From Schistosoma haematobium (taxonomy: Eukaryota > Platyhelminthes > Trematoda > Strigeidida > Schistosomatidae), in NCBI RefSeq assembly GCF_000699445.3, contig NC_067196.1, forward strand, positions 86,964,364 through 87,028,363: 64,000 nt of DNA. Reading direction: 5' to 3'. Below are positions 1 to 10,520 of the stretch, piece by piece. A model generated the notes under the pieces. That model had not been told where the DNA came from and did no database searches. It saw only the letters and a program-made list of their open reading frames with translations. A program made the position numbers and the translations under genes. Position 1 is the stretch's first letter. Each line of letters opens with the position of its first letter.

Positions 1-62
1 TCAAATTGTGGGTGGCCCTGAAAAGGGCCTTTACTCGTTCTCGCGGTCGAACGTCATCACTA

Positions 63-318
63 TTAGTTTGTAATGGCGCCACAGATAGGACAGTGCACTG
101 CTCGTACGTTCGGCGATGGGTCGTAGGCACAGAAGGTATGAAACATTGCTTCACATCTACAGAAAACCGGGTTTTTTAGTATTTTAGATGGTCTTGGGTT
201 TCCGGAAAGTTCTAGGACGCCACCAAACATAGTGGCAGTATAAGTAATCATCCAATTCAAAACTCGACATGTGATTTTAAAATTTCTAGATGTTTCTGGC
301 AAAACTTCTACTGAATAC
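63..318 (-). CDS. Last exon of an unrecognised protein with a C-terminal Cys/His zinc-binding region
   Basis: Read on the minus strand, about 80 codons run to a stop at the 63-65 end. The C-terminal 30 residues hold a C-x-C pair, then H-x2-C, then C-x2-C (the CPICG near the end), a spacing typical of a small treble-clef, RING or PHD-like zinc site. The part before it (FKITCRVLNW, then a hydrophobic stretch) looks like a folded domain rather than repeat DNA. The 5' side closes with an in-frame stop near 322, just beyond candidate AG acceptors (TTAG or TTCAG, about 314-321), so this is an internal acceptor leading into a terminal exon. Upstream exons would lie at higher coordinates, but I found none. 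No family is assigned. It is rated real because it is Cys/His-patterned and unlike the LINE proteins in the window. Confidence 0.5.
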
Positions 319-570
319 TAATTGGATAAGATGCTTCTCAGAATTTTCAGAACCGTTTTTGACTTTTTTTCAAAGAGTTTTCTAGGTCTTGCCAACAGTA
401 AATGGATAATTATCGTTCACATCTGTCTTTTATATAAATTATTTTTATCATATTGTGTTTGCATTATCTTTGAACTATAATCCAATCTATATTCTATGAT
501 TTATTGAAAAGATTAAGAATTGAATATTCGATGGGTTTTTGTGAAGATTGTAGTAATTGCAACAGTTGAC
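319..570. other. AT-rich DNA, nothing recognised
   Basis: Presumed intron upstream of the minus-strand terminal exon. No repeat or coding signal was seen. Confidence 0.5.
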
Positions 571-762
571 ATCATGAGTCAGTTGAAGCTAGACCACCAT
601 GGAAAACCTGAAAGCACCGGATGGCCGTTTCGTCCTATTGTGGAACTCCTCAGCAGTGCGCATCCACGACCTCGCCCCCTGCGAGATTCGAACCAAGAAC
701 CTACTGGTTTCGCGCCCCAGGTTTTCCATGGTGGTCTAGCTTCAGCTGACTCATGATCTTAA
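571..762 (-). mobile_element. SINE-B copy, folded back on itself
   Basis: Minus-sense copy of the tRNA-headed SINE-B. It reads from the 3' terminus (ATCATGAGTCAGTTGAAGC), through the hammerhead at 614-659 and a box-B-like GGTTCGAAT (as GATTCGAACC, about 685-695), and then ends in about 40 bp of the same SINE 3' terminus in the opposite orientation (about 719-758). The two ends therefore form an inverted repeat. Confidence 0.75.
614..659 (-). ncRNA. Hammerhead ribozyme core (SINE-B)
   Basis: On the minus strand: CUGAGGA core, stem II GUUCC/GGAC closing an A-rich loop, GAAAC core and an AUC cleavage triplet. Stem I pairs GCACUG with CGGUGC (one G-U pair). Stem III has a C-A mismatch, so activity may be reduced. 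Confidence 0.6.
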
Positions 763-1239
763 CCATTGAAATTGAATATTCGTTTGATAAATATGAAAAT
801 AAACGTAAGATAAAATAATTAAAAAATAACAGCGATAATTTCCAGTGCATAAATGACATGTAACATTCATATAAAATGGATTAACCATTGAAATCAAAAC
901 GAAACAATACCGAATTTTAAAGTTTCAATCTAGGTTTTTACTATTGAGAATCAATAAGTAGTTATCTATTTGTATTTTCTCCTAGAAGAAAAAAGACATC
1001 CCATAAATCTTAGAGAGTATTTAATATTTCTTTTGTTAATATTGGGAGTTATTATTTCTTTCGTCTTCGTAAGCAATGATAAGTGATGTCTCGATTTTTT
1101 TTAAACCTATTTTTATGATATTACTACGATGTCATTGTGCAGTACTTTTGTTGTATGTTAACATTGATAATTAATAATGTAAAATGTTTTGTAAAAACAT
1201 ATCGCAACTCTTCTATAATTATTTTCGATTATTGTTGAA
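763..1239. other. AT-rich non-coding DNA
   Basis: Low-complexity AT-rich sequence without recognisable genes or repeats. Confidence 0.4.
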
Positions 1240-1690
1240 TTTTGTTAAACTCTTTTATCAACTTAACAAACAATGTTATTTGAACAGTAACAACTGGTTT
1301 ATTCTGTTGTTCTATTATGATCACTATCATATCTGTGTAAACCTGTACTCTTGATCACATGACACGTTACACACATATCTCTTTCTAGCTTAAATGTTAA
1401 TCTCTTAAATCATTCTCTTTCTTAAGGATATATGTACTCGAATCTTATTATTAGTCTTGGACTTGCTTTGTTGTACCCTTATGCTATTTGACTGTAAATT
1501 CGCCTTTGCATTCGCACGTACACACTAATTCACCTTTATGCTTTAATTTCGCTAGATGTACATATAGCTTTATTGTCTATACTATCCGCTAATAAACTGT
1601 AGTCGCCACTTATTGCCGTTTGCTTTCAAATACCATTAGGATTTATTTAATAACGGTTATCAAGGTGATCGATTAATGCAAATAAACCAT
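1240..1690 (+). repeat. LTR-like dispersed repeat J, copy 1
   Basis: Matches 9530-9870 in order. Shared blocks include TTATTTGAACAGTAACA, an AATAAACTGTAGTCG block (polyadenylation-like) and AACGGTTATCA near the 3' end. The layout resembles a long terminal repeat, but I found no target-site duplication and no internal retroelement domain. Confidence 0.45.
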
Positions 1691-2104
1691 TATAAACTTT
1701 GTTAGAAAAAACATTGAATACACTTTATTTATCTAACAAATAAAGTGAATGCAACAATAATGATCCTTGAAAAACAACAATACAATCAGATCATTTTTCA
1801 AGGATTCGATGAAACAAACTTTCTGTAGCTTTTAGAAATCAGTTACAAAAGTTCACTTTGAATTTACGAAAAAAAGTTGATTTCATCAGTTTAGTGACTA
1901 TAATGAAATAAATCAAATAACTTCGTGACATATTGTTTACATATTTACCACTGTTAATTTAAAAAAAAAAAAGAATGGTAAACAAAACAACATTTTCGAC
2001 TTTTAAAAAAAGTTAATGGTTTCTAATTATATTCAATATATGATCAAACAATTAATTTTTGATTAGTTTTAGAAAATGACTAGACAGTCTGAATTATATT
2101 TAAC
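1691..2104. other. AT-rich DNA with a short hairpin
   Basis: No gene seen. An inverted repeat of about 12 bp (ATCCTTGAAAAA with its complement) lies near 1761-1805, surrounded by A/T runs. Confidence 0.4.
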
Positions 2105-2350
2105 CAACTTTCATGGAGTATTTAATTGAGATCATGAACCAAATGATGCTAGACCACTATAGAAAACCTGGAAGCACCGAACGGTCGTTTCGTTCTATTA
2201 TAGGACTCCCCAGAAGTGTGCATCAACGGTCCCGCTCCACGGGATTCGAACCCAAGGCCTTCAATCTCGCACGCGAACTCTTAACCTCTAAACCACTGAG
2301 CCGGCCGGCATCCAATGGTGTTAATGTCTAACCTCAACCAATCCACGAAA
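2105..2350 (-). mobile_element. SINE-B, minus orientation, complete
   Basis: Carries the 3' terminus at the left, the ribozyme region (2174-2221) and a tRNA-like head with a box-B-like GGGTTCGAATCCC and a box-A-like GGCTCAGTGG at the right. The hammerhead core has an A-to-G change (CUGGGGA instead of CUGANGA), so this ribozyme is probably dead. Confidence 0.8.
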
Positions 2351-2480
2351 TCGCGCGCTCGGGACTGTAGATGTGTACTGCTGAGGAGTCCCACAATATG
2401 ACGAAACAGCCGTCCAGTTCTTCCAGGTTTTCAATGGTTGTCTAACATCAATCGGTTCATGATCTCAATCAAAAACTTAA
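2351..2480 (+). mobile_element. SINE-B 3' half, plus orientation
   Basis: Ribozyme region plus 3' terminus without the tRNA-like head, lying head to head with the preceding minus copy. Confidence 0.7.
2375..2420 (+). ncRNA. Hammerhead ribozyme core (SINE-B)
   Basis: CUGAGGA and GAAAC cores are intact with a GUC cleavage triplet. Stem II and stem I each carry a mismatch (GUACUG against CAGUUC), so function is doubtful. Confidence 0.5.
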
Positions 2481-2489
2481 CAATCTCCA

Positions 2490-2880
2490 CAACCCCTAAA
2501 CTGATAATTACCATGTGTTCACTAGTGACTAGCTTCGTGAGAAAATTCTCGGAGTTTTCGGAGAAGCCGTGACCAGTGGAGCTAATCCGTGTCGGGTAGA
2601 AACAGGTGTCTACCTCAGTACAATGGAAGATGGTCGCGCAACTTCGTGGATTGGTTGAGGTTAGACATTAACACCATTGGATGCCGGCCGGCTCAGTGGT
2701 GCAGTAGGTTAGGCGTTTGCGCGCGAGACTGAAGGCCCTGTGCTCGAATCCCGCAAGCGGGATTGTGGACGCGCACTGCTGAAGAGTTCCACAATAGGAC
2801 GAGATGGCTGTCCAGCGCTTCCAGATTTTCAATGGTGGTCTGACATCGATCGGTTCATGATCTCAATCAAAAACTTAATC
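2490..2880 (+). mobile_element. SINE-B, long form
   Basis: Full tRNA-like head (GGCTCAGTGG at about 2690, box B TGCTCGAATCCC at about 2742) preceded by about 150 bp ending GATTGGTTGAGGTTAGACA, which also flanks the head of the opposite copy at 2350. The ribozyme region is 2773-2818. The core is CUGAAGA but GAAA has become GAGA, so it is inactive. Confidence 0.75.
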
Positions 2881-2896
2881 TACAAACCTCTAATTC

Positions 2897-3397
2897 TGTT
2901 ATGATTATTGCCCTTATCAATTATCACATGACAAAATCGCCAATCAGAATACCGACTTATATGATCAGTTTATTGTGCTCGACCAATCATACGTCAACCA
3001 GCATTAGCAGCATTGAGTCAACTCCGAATCCTTAGTTTTCCTTCTCGCCTAAGCCCTGCTCGTTGAGTAAAGAACACAATCTCAGCCTCCACTGTATGAA
3101 ATATTCCAGACATACGTAAATTATGTACAATTAAACCAGACCGCATCACTCCATAGATTAAAGATGGACAATTATGCATGATCAATCCAAAAGTGTATGA
3201 TTGTGAGAGACTTTAACTGACAGATTGGGAATAACTTAAGAATAGTAAGTCGTATAGTAATAGCCAATAGGTCGATTGAAAGCTTATGATAAGAGAAATA
3301 TAAATACATATAATCTAGTTATTTAACGGTTATACAGTAAGAATATGTAAATAGTTCCCAGAAGTTACCCATATTTTAATCTTCCTCGAATACAACA
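2897..3397 (+). mobile_element. LTR-H solo LTR, diverged copy
   Basis: Begins TGTTATGATT, ends TACAACA, about 500 bp, and matches the three better-preserved LTRs below. The flanks (AATTC and AAGAC) are not a duplication, so its boundaries were rearranged or it was inserted next to the RTE-A piece that follows. Confidence 0.6.
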
Positions 3398-3399
3398 AA

Positions 3400-3830
3400 G
3401 ACATCTCTATAGCACGGAGCTGAAACTTGGAGAACTACTGCAACCATCATCAAAAATGTACAATTATTTGTAAATAATTATCTACCCAAGATACTCCATA
3501 TCTATCAGTAAGCCACCATCAGGAACAACCTACTGTTGCAGAGGACAAGTCAGCTTTCATCTGGAGAGGAAAATACACTGAAGGTGAATATGATACAAAT
3601 TACGGAAATCATCCAACTGTAAGCCATAATTAGGAGTCCTAAAGACAAGAGGAGTAGAAACAAACCAAAGAACACATTGCACCGGGAATCAGAGGTAAAC
3701 ACCAAAGAAAAATCAATAGGACTTATAAAAAACTGAAAGGTAGAGCTCAGGACAGAGTAGATTGAAGAATCCTGGTACATGGCCAATGTTCCGTGACAGG
3801 TAACAGAAGTAAAAATGTACAGTAAGAACA
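3400..3830 (+). mobile_element. RTE-A fragment, degenerate 3' part
   Basis: Reads as the C-terminal part of the RTE-A protein (ACGGAGCTGAAACTTGGAG at about 3415, the GAETWRT motif) with many stops, ending near the remnant of the GTAACAG 3' end (about 3799). Confidence 0.75.
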
Positions 3831-4140
3831 TTAATTAATTGCCTTTAGGCAATCATAAGTTGACATATTGATGAAGGCAATTCCACAATTGATTAACCTA
3901 ATTGTATTTACTCTATTTTCATATATACATTGATATTTTATTTAAAAGGGTCAAGGTCATTACAAGTTTACCGTTAAAAATGCTAATATTTCCTCATATA
4001 ACTAGTACTTTAACAAAAAATCTTCCTATATATATACGATTGTACAGCTTGATAATAAATTCGTTGAAGAGATTCCTTCGCTGAACTTTATGTTTCTAAA
4101 TTTTTTATTAACCTTTTAACTTTCTTAAATTCTTCTGATT
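3831..4140. other. AT-rich DNA, nothing recognised
   Basis: No gene or repeat identified. Confidence 0.4.
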
Positions 4141-4445
4141 AATTGTGTTTTATTCACTTAGTGTTGTTTACTTGTATCTTCCCATTGCTATTTAGGACAG
4201 CAATTGATCAGTTTCAAGTAAAACAACACCAAGTGAATTTAAACTTTACTCCATTGCACAAGAAAGTGGCTATCAGGACTCAGTAGCTAAGTGAATAACG
4301 CGATGGCATCTGAAGCAAACGGTACTGGGTTCGAGTCCCAGAGTGAACATCAACCCTAAGATGCAAGTATATCCAGTTGACGAGTTCCAAATGGGACGAA
4401 ATGCGCATCCTGAATTCCACTACTAGCCACTATCCATCTTTGCTT
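4141..4445 (+). mobile_element. SINE-A (Sm-alpha-like), plus orientation
   Basis: tRNA-like head with box A GACTCAGTAGCTAAGTG (about 4277) and box B GGGTTCGAGTCCC (about 4327), followed by a hammerhead region at 4371-4415. The core reads UUGACGA instead of CUGACGA, with GAAA intact, so cleavage is probably lost. The same left part and ribozyme occur at 15335-15625 on the other strand. Confidence 0.8.
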
Positions 4446-5380
4446 AATTGTGTTTTATTTTTTGTATTTGAATTATGAGGTGACCTTATTTTTTTTTAAA
4501 AGAAAAACTGATTTGTTAATTAACCTTCACATTTATTTGATATGATTTAATTTACTTTTCGGATTATAATTAAGAATCAAAGTAATTTAGAAAAAAATAT
4601 ATAGGAAATCATTGGATTATGTTCATTATAATGAACTTTATATTAATATGAACAGAGAAACAAAAAGCCTTGACAAATTACGGAAGCTATTGCTATGGGA
4701 CGTTATTTCATTTAATTCAAAGCTTGTAAACACAGTAACATTTATTTTTGTCTTTAGTCTATTCTACAGATCATAAGCTTTTGTTTGATGTATGATTCAC
4801 TGCAATAGCCTTTCTTGTTCCAAAGCTATTGTAATTTAAAGGTATTATTTTGTACTCGATTTTCTACGCTAATATCCGGGTTTGGATGTAATTATTATTT
4901 TCCTAATTGTTTAAGCGTTGTGGTCTGATTAGTCATCTATTTATTCATGTATCTAAGACATCGCAAACCAGATCGGAATTGGGAATAAATCGAGTAGTGT
5001 TCCAGTCGACTTGTCTTCTCTCACTCGATTGCTTCTCAGCCAATCAGATGACAGAATAGTTTTTGTCGCTCTACCCCAAACAGTTGGTCTCACTTCGAAT
5101 TCACGCATACTAGCCTCAAAGTTAAGCTAGTGAATCTATCACGTCAAGGTCTTAATCTAGAATTAGACAAGTTATCCTCTGTACAAAAGTGGGTTAGACA
5201 GATTAGGGATGTAACATATATTTTATTGAAATTTTAATGTAAATTTGCCTATCCATTTTTAATATTGAATTAAATAGAAAATCCTAGTTATCTGTTTATG
5301 TAGTGAACAAATCCTACATAGAAGAGTATGGGAGATTTAGTTTCAATTATCTGAAGCTATACATATGTAATTTTTAATAG
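4446..5380. other. Non-coding DNA
   Basis: Mostly AT-rich. A more balanced patch at about 4960-5160 may be an unidentified repeat. No coding signal. Confidence 0.4.
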
Positions 5381-5382
5381 TT

Positions 5383-5560
5383 GAGATTATGAGTCATTTG
5401 AAGCTAGACCACCATGGAAAACCTGGAAGCACTAGAAGGCCATTTCGTCCTATTGTGGGACTCCACAGCAGTGAGCACCCAAGATCCTGTTTCGTGAGAT
5501 TAGAACTCAGGACCTATTGGTCTCGCGCGCGAATGCTTAACCTCTAGACATATGTATTTT
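5383..5560 (-). mobile_element. SINE-B, partial, minus
   Basis: 3' terminus, ribozyme region (5429-5474) and part of the tRNA head. The core reads CUGUGGA, so the ribozyme is broken. Confidence 0.75.
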
Positions 5561-5925
5561 CTGTGGACATGCCACTGAAACATCTTAACTTGACGAGTGA
5601 ATAGAAAAGAAAAAAAGGAAGTGGAAGCTAAAATTAGAATTGAAATTCTCAATGAAGTTTGTGCTCACTTATTAAATGAACGGAAAAATATCTGTAGATA
5701 CTACATATAGCACATATATTGAACATTAAAAAATGGATCAATAACCTTCTGAAGTTTTCCATTTGCTTAATTGAATAATCGTTATTACTTCCAGTAATCA
5801 GTCAGACTTATGCTCTAAAGGCAGATTGCATGTGATACTCTCTATATTTCTAAGTAATATTATATAGTGTTTGTTTTTCCGTTCTATTTCATTTGGTTTA
5901 TTTTTATATCAGTGTTTTTGTGGCA
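5561..5925. other. AT-rich DNA, nothing recognised
   Basis: No gene or repeat identified. Confidence 0.4.
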
Positions 5926-5926
5926 C

Positions 5927-6378
5927 TTTATCAAGACAGTTCTCTTGTATGGAGCTGAAATTTGGAGAACTACTACAACCATCATCAAGAAGGTACAAGT
6001 ATTTATAAATAGCTGTCTACGCAAGATATTCAACATCCATTGGCCGGATACCATCAGTAACAGCCTATTATGGGAGAGAACAAACCAGCTTCCAGTTGAA
6101 GAGGAAATTAGGAAAAGACGGTGGAAATGGACTGGATATACATTACGCAAATCATCAAACTGCATCACGAGACAAGCCCTAACTTGGAATCCTGAAGGGA
6201 AGTGGAAAAGAGGAAGGCCAAAGAGCACATTACGTCGAGAAATAGAATCAGATATGAGAAGGATGAATAACAACTGGGAAGAGCTGGAAAGGATTGCCCA
6301 GGACAGGGTTGGATGGGGAGTGCTGGTGGGCGGCCTATTCTCCTCCACGAGGAGTAACAGTCGTAAGTAAGTAAGTAC
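5927..6378 (+). mobile_element. RTE-A 3' end, 5'-truncated, coding frame open
   Basis: An open frame of about 145 codons matches the C-terminal part of the RTE-A protein: [13 protein letters not shown], then the [11 protein letters not shown] segment and the [13 protein letters not shown] segment. It ends at the element's 3' end, GGAGTAACAG followed by GTAAGTAAGTAAGTA at about 6364-6377. The simple-repeat tail and 5' truncation are what RTE-type target-primed insertion leaves. Relatively young compared with the copy at 3400. Confidence 0.85.
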
Positions 6379-7086
6379 TTAATTTTGACGTCAATTAGAT
6401 TGGACGATGTTGTCGATGGGCCCACCACATTTTGGCCCTAGGATATCTGACTCCAGGTGGATTGTATGAATGATTGTTATTGAAACATGCATGTCACCAA
6501 TCCTCTTATATAATTATTGACTTAAATCGCTTTGGTGAATGACGGTATTAGAAAAGTCGAATACGAGAATGGATTTCGAATATGTATATTTTGTACAATC
6601 GTTGGTCGGAGAGACGTAGCGAAGAAGTGAGAACGAAACGACACGAAATGAAATGGCACTCAGTGGAGTTGTGTGAGCCAACCCGATTTGATCAAGCGTT
6701 AATCGATATTTATAGTCTGACCAAAAATAAGTTACAGGCATGTGATGAGTAGGATAAGAAGTGCACACCCATACGCTTACATAGAAACAGTCAAGGTTGA
6801 TAAGCCAATAATTAACAAGGTCAGAATGTAGCTTGAGGAAAATGGATAAATTGGTTTGTCTAGAAGCTAGAATAAGCTGTATAGGCTTAACATAGCAACC
6901 GACACTACAATATATTCAAAGTTTCCATTGTTTACTGAACATTTGTACTAATGGTGAGTTATATTTGTTTATGATACAAAACAATTTCACTAAGATTTTG
7001 TCGTAAATTCTATCTTGCATTATACTGAAAATTTTATTAAGATAAAGTGAAATATATATGAGAATGGATTTTGTGGAGATTTTAGA
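6379..7086. other. Non-coding, possible unidentified repeat
   Basis: The segment at about 6390-6780 is less AT-rich than its surroundings and may be an old repeat. No domain recognised. Confidence 0.35.
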
Positions 7087-7145
7087 AATTTCACAGATTG
7101 AAATCATGAGTCAGTTGAAGCTAGACCACTATTGAAAACCTGGAA

Positions 7146-7191
7146 GCACTGGACGGCCGTTTCGTCCTAGTATGGGACTCCTCAGCAGTGC
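7146..7191 (-). ncRNA. Hammerhead ribozyme, intact core (SINE-B)
   Basis: CUGAGGA and GAAAC cores, perfect stem II (GUCC/GGAC), palindromic stem III ACGGCCGU, GUC cleavage triplet, and stem I GCACUG/CAGUGC fully paired. This is the best-preserved SINE-B ribozyme in the window. Confidence 0.75.
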
Positions 7192-7314
7192 GCATCCACG
7201 AAGTTAGACATTAACACTGTTGGATGCCGGCTCAGTGGCCTAGTGGTTAAGTGCTCGCGCGCGAAGCCAGTAGGTCCTGGGTTCGAGCCCCGCGTGGTGC
7301 GGGATCGTGGATGC

Positions 7315-7360
7315 GCACTGCTGAGGAGTCCCATACTAGGACGAAACGGCCGTCCAATGC
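7315..7360 (+). ncRNA. Hammerhead ribozyme, intact core (SINE-B)
   Basis: As the opposing arm, except that stem I has one C-A mismatch (GCACUG against CAAUGC). Confidence 0.7.
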
Positions 7361-7424
7361 TCCCAGGTTTTCAATGGTGGTCTAGCTTCAACTGACTCAT
7401 GATTTCAATCTGTGAAATGTATAT

Positions 7425-8250
7425 GAATAAAAAACTTATAGTATGATTTCGGTTTGATTTACTTTTCCTTTATGAACTGATATAAATTTGTGGATCAGAA
7501 AAAATGGTTTCAACTAGTGTTCAAAGCTCTTTAACTACATGAATCCATGACCTCACACACGCTTAAAACTTGAAATATCCAAGCTGACACGATACTATTG
7601 AACGATCAAGTTTGAACATGACAATTCACGTTTCCACACCGCAGGATGCTGCTTAATTACTGCACTTTATCATCGGTGATATCAATGTAACTTTCGATAC
7701 GGTTGAGCTCTAACTAGAAATCTCTTTCAAAGTTAGTTGATTTTTTCTAGAAACTACAAGTTGAGATTTCTATACGTATCTGGGTACGCAACTCACATAT
7801 GGTGTACGTTGATTTTCTTAGTTTTTGTGGGAATTAGTCTATGTTCTTTCTGTTGGAGATGCTAGATCATCAGAAATCACGTGATAAACTTCTCACCTTT
7901 GTAGCTTAATTATGGAAATTAGAATTTCTCACTTTCGCACTAAAAGGTCCCAATTTTACCTTCAGTTTGTGTTTTCCACCTGATTTATTATCTCTTTTAG
8001 TACGCTATTTTGTGACATTTTGCAACAACAGGTTTGTATCGCAAATATACCCATGAGGTGTGTGCTTTTCTTCATTCATGTGGGCTGTTTGTTGAATTAT
8101 ATATTTTCCTGTCTGAATTCAGTCTTCCTTAACTCAGTAGAACGGTGGTGCAGAGGAATAGCATAGCTTGTCCTGCTATGTTGCTGACTTTTGTTCCGTT
8201 CGCAGATCCTAGGTAGTATCTAAATGCCTCAAACGTAGCACTTTCTTCAG
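7425..8250. other. Non-coding DNA
   Basis: AT-rich. No gene or repeat recognised. Confidence 0.4.
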
Positions 8251-8254
8251 TTAT

Positions 8255-8415
8255 AGTAAACCAATGTTGTGGTGGAGATTTGTAGCTCAGGTGGATGGTT
8301 TTGATGGAGTTTTGTTTTCTGAGCTGGATGGTTTGGTCGTGGGGCTTTCATCGTTCTTCTGAACGACATTATCAGCACTAACTTCAAGTAGAAGTGAAAC
8401 TCCATCAAAACCAAT
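8255..8415. repeat. Foldback repeat G, copy 1
   Basis: Shares TTTGTAGCTCAGGTGGATG and the GAGCTGGATGGTTTGGTCGTG block with 22385-22620. A short inverted return (GATGGAGTTTTG against its complement in CTCCATCAAAACC at 8401) closes it. Confidence 0.6.
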
Positions 8416-9529
8416 GTTGTCCACATTTGATGTGAATCGATTGTGTTGCAAGCTGTTATTTGTAGATTTTCAACAAGTTTTGAGTGATTTTAGTGATTAT
8501 ATAATTGATCCTACGAAATGAAATCATAACCTTCAGTGTTTTGTTTGAGATTTTGCAAGTATGTGGAGTTTTTCTAAGCTTTAGAATGGTTTAGCAGAAG
8601 GTTTATGATATCCTTTTTTCTGACTTCGATTTTCTTCATTGACATATACTTCATATTTCACTGATTTTCATCTTTTCATATAACCTGAACCTTAACATTT
8701 CGAAGTATCTGTCTGATAAACTCATTATCTATTATTCAACAGTAATTTTTTTTTAGATTTTTATACCAATAATGAGAAATTACAAATACTATATTGGGGA
8801 TTGGATAAGTATCACTAATGCCAATAAGTTATGTTTTGGAAACATCCCCAAGTGAATGAAATGTTAAATGTGAAACATTTTACTTCAAATCATCTGTATA
8901 AAATTATACTTTCGTTATAAGCGCTTACCAGCGCTTCGACTTCGACTTGAATGTAAAGGGTACTGCTAGAGAATATCATATTAAGACGAAATGGTTGTCT
9001 CTTGTTTTCAATTATTATTTATTTAAAACCAATAAGGGATGTGAACTGTCAAGTGTAATTGTTTCATTGTATTTCGATAACAATATTAGTTTAATCTAAC
9101 TTATAAAGATAACCACATGTTACATAATAAAAGTCTTCAATGTGCTTTAGAAATTAAAGCCGAAAAATAAACTTTTAGATTGATTCACTTGCAAAAGTAT
9201 CAGCAGATATAATCTGATATTAAGCAATATGTGGTTATGATTTTATTTTATTTTTCGTTTGTTACGACTACAAAATTAGTCGAACAGGTTTGTTTTTCTT
9301 CTATTAATAACCGTAGGTTTATTTGCATCTAAGATGGCCTGTATGTATTCAGGTATTAACGATACCAATCTAAGGAATTACTGATAAATGATAATTGAAG
9401 GTAAATATGTGAATAATTGTAAATTACTATTGTGTCTTTCACTCTGTCTGGTAGGTTTAATGGGAAACGCCTCTAATTATATATGAATGTTATAGTACCT
9501 CTCCTACAATTAAGTATGTTTACAGTTAA
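8416..9529. other. AT-rich non-coding DNA
   Basis: Nothing recognised. Confidence 0.4.
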
Positions 9530-9870
9530 TTTTGACGAACCCTTTTATTAACTTATTTAACAGGCAGTGTTATTCGAACAGTAACAGTTATTATTATTAT
9601 TATCACGTCTGTATAAAACATGTACGCTTGATTACATGTGACAGCCTACTCATTTATCCCTCTCTCTCTCTAACTTAAATGCTAGTTGATTAAGTATCGC
9701 TCGATGAAGCGTTCCTTATATATATATATATCTGCGCTATCCAATAATAAACTGTAGTCGGCGCTTCGTGTTGCCTCCCGAATTTATGCACCGGTGGGAT
9801 TTATTTTATAACGGTCATCACGGTGATTGATAAACGAAGCTTAATGGTTTATCTCGAAACCAAACCACTA
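9530..9870 (+). repeat. LTR-like dispersed repeat J, copy 2
   Basis: Homologous to 1240-1690 (TTATTCGAACAGTAACAG, AATAAACTGTAGTCG, AACGGTCATCACGGTGATTG). It contains TA and TTA microsatellites (about 9588-9602 and 9718-9732). Confidence 0.45.
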
Positions 9871-10235
9871 CACTATATCTATGACAAAAATAGAGACATT
9901 AAATGAGAAGGAAAATGCAGAAATGTAATGGAAGCTAAGGCTGACAATGAAAGTCATCGCATAAACTGTACCTGTGTATGAGAAAAGGATTTATGTTATG
10001 GATCGTTAATGATTCTTCAACAGAAAAGTGTGTCCTTTTATCTCTCGTTAGGTTATATGTGGTCTGATAAATAATTTCCAGAGTTAATTTTGATGCCAAA
10101 ATGGTTACGATTAAGCAAATATCGAAGAACAAATGACTATAATTCCATGTTGACTTTTTTTCCTATCGGTAGTGTGGGTGTTATTCTATAGTCTTTTTGT
10201 CTTTATTTCTATAGTGCATGTTATATTATCAACTC
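9871..10235. other. AT-rich DNA, nothing recognised
   Basis: No gene or repeat identified. Confidence 0.4.
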
Positions 10236-10520
10236 CTCATTGAGCCCCTCTGGGGCTACTGCCGGTCCAAAGCCCGGATAAAGTAGGAGGGTCGGACATG
10301 GGTTGAGCGACCCCATCCCGTAGAAAACTAACTCGCTAAAAAAAACGCTAACCAGAAAAAATAATTCAAACGGTTTAAATCCTACCCTGGGAGTTTGAAG
10401 GTCTTCATTTGTAAGAGTTATTCTGTTTCATGATGAAAGCCGAGTCACGAGGCTGATGTTCTTTCTGACAATCAGAGCAACCTTAATTTAGGTACATGGA
10501 ATGTTCGTTTAAATGAATAT
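10236..10520 (+). mobile_element. RTE-A 5' end (5' UTR and start of endonuclease), 3'-truncated
   Basis: Starts with the GGGGCTACTGCCGG...CGCTAACCAGAAAAA block and continues through CCTACCCTGGGAGTTT into a frame resembling the start of the RTE-A endonuclease (TACATGGAATGTTCG, GTWNVR-like). This copy links the short 5' block to RTE-A proper. Confidence 0.7.

Larger units (their letters stand above)
7087..7424. mobile_element. Palindromic SINE-B: two head-to-head ribozyme arms around one tRNA-like head
   Basis: The left arm (about 7087-7201, minus sense) and right arm (about 7304-7424, plus sense) are near-perfect inverted copies of about 115-120 bp, including about 15 bp outside the SINE terminus (CACAGATTGAAAT and its complement). 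The loop holds the tRNA-like head: box A GGCTCAGTGGCCTAGTGG (about 7229) and box B GGGTTCGAGCCCC (about 7279). Each arm encodes a hammerhead. Confidence 0.85.

Noticed and set aside
5884..6348. Long minus-strand frame opposite RTE-A
   Set aside because: It is the complement of the RTE-A C-terminal coding sequence; the plus frame has the real motifs.
7229..7291. Possible genuine tRNA gene (box A and box B present)
   Set aside because: Repeated with the same flanks in all SINE-B copies and no cloverleaf with a proper acceptor stem; it is a SINE head.
1240..9870. Two LTR-like J repeats bounding an 8-kb element
   Set aside because: The interval holds SINEs, RTE-A and LTR-H rather than retroelement genes, and the two copies are too diverged.
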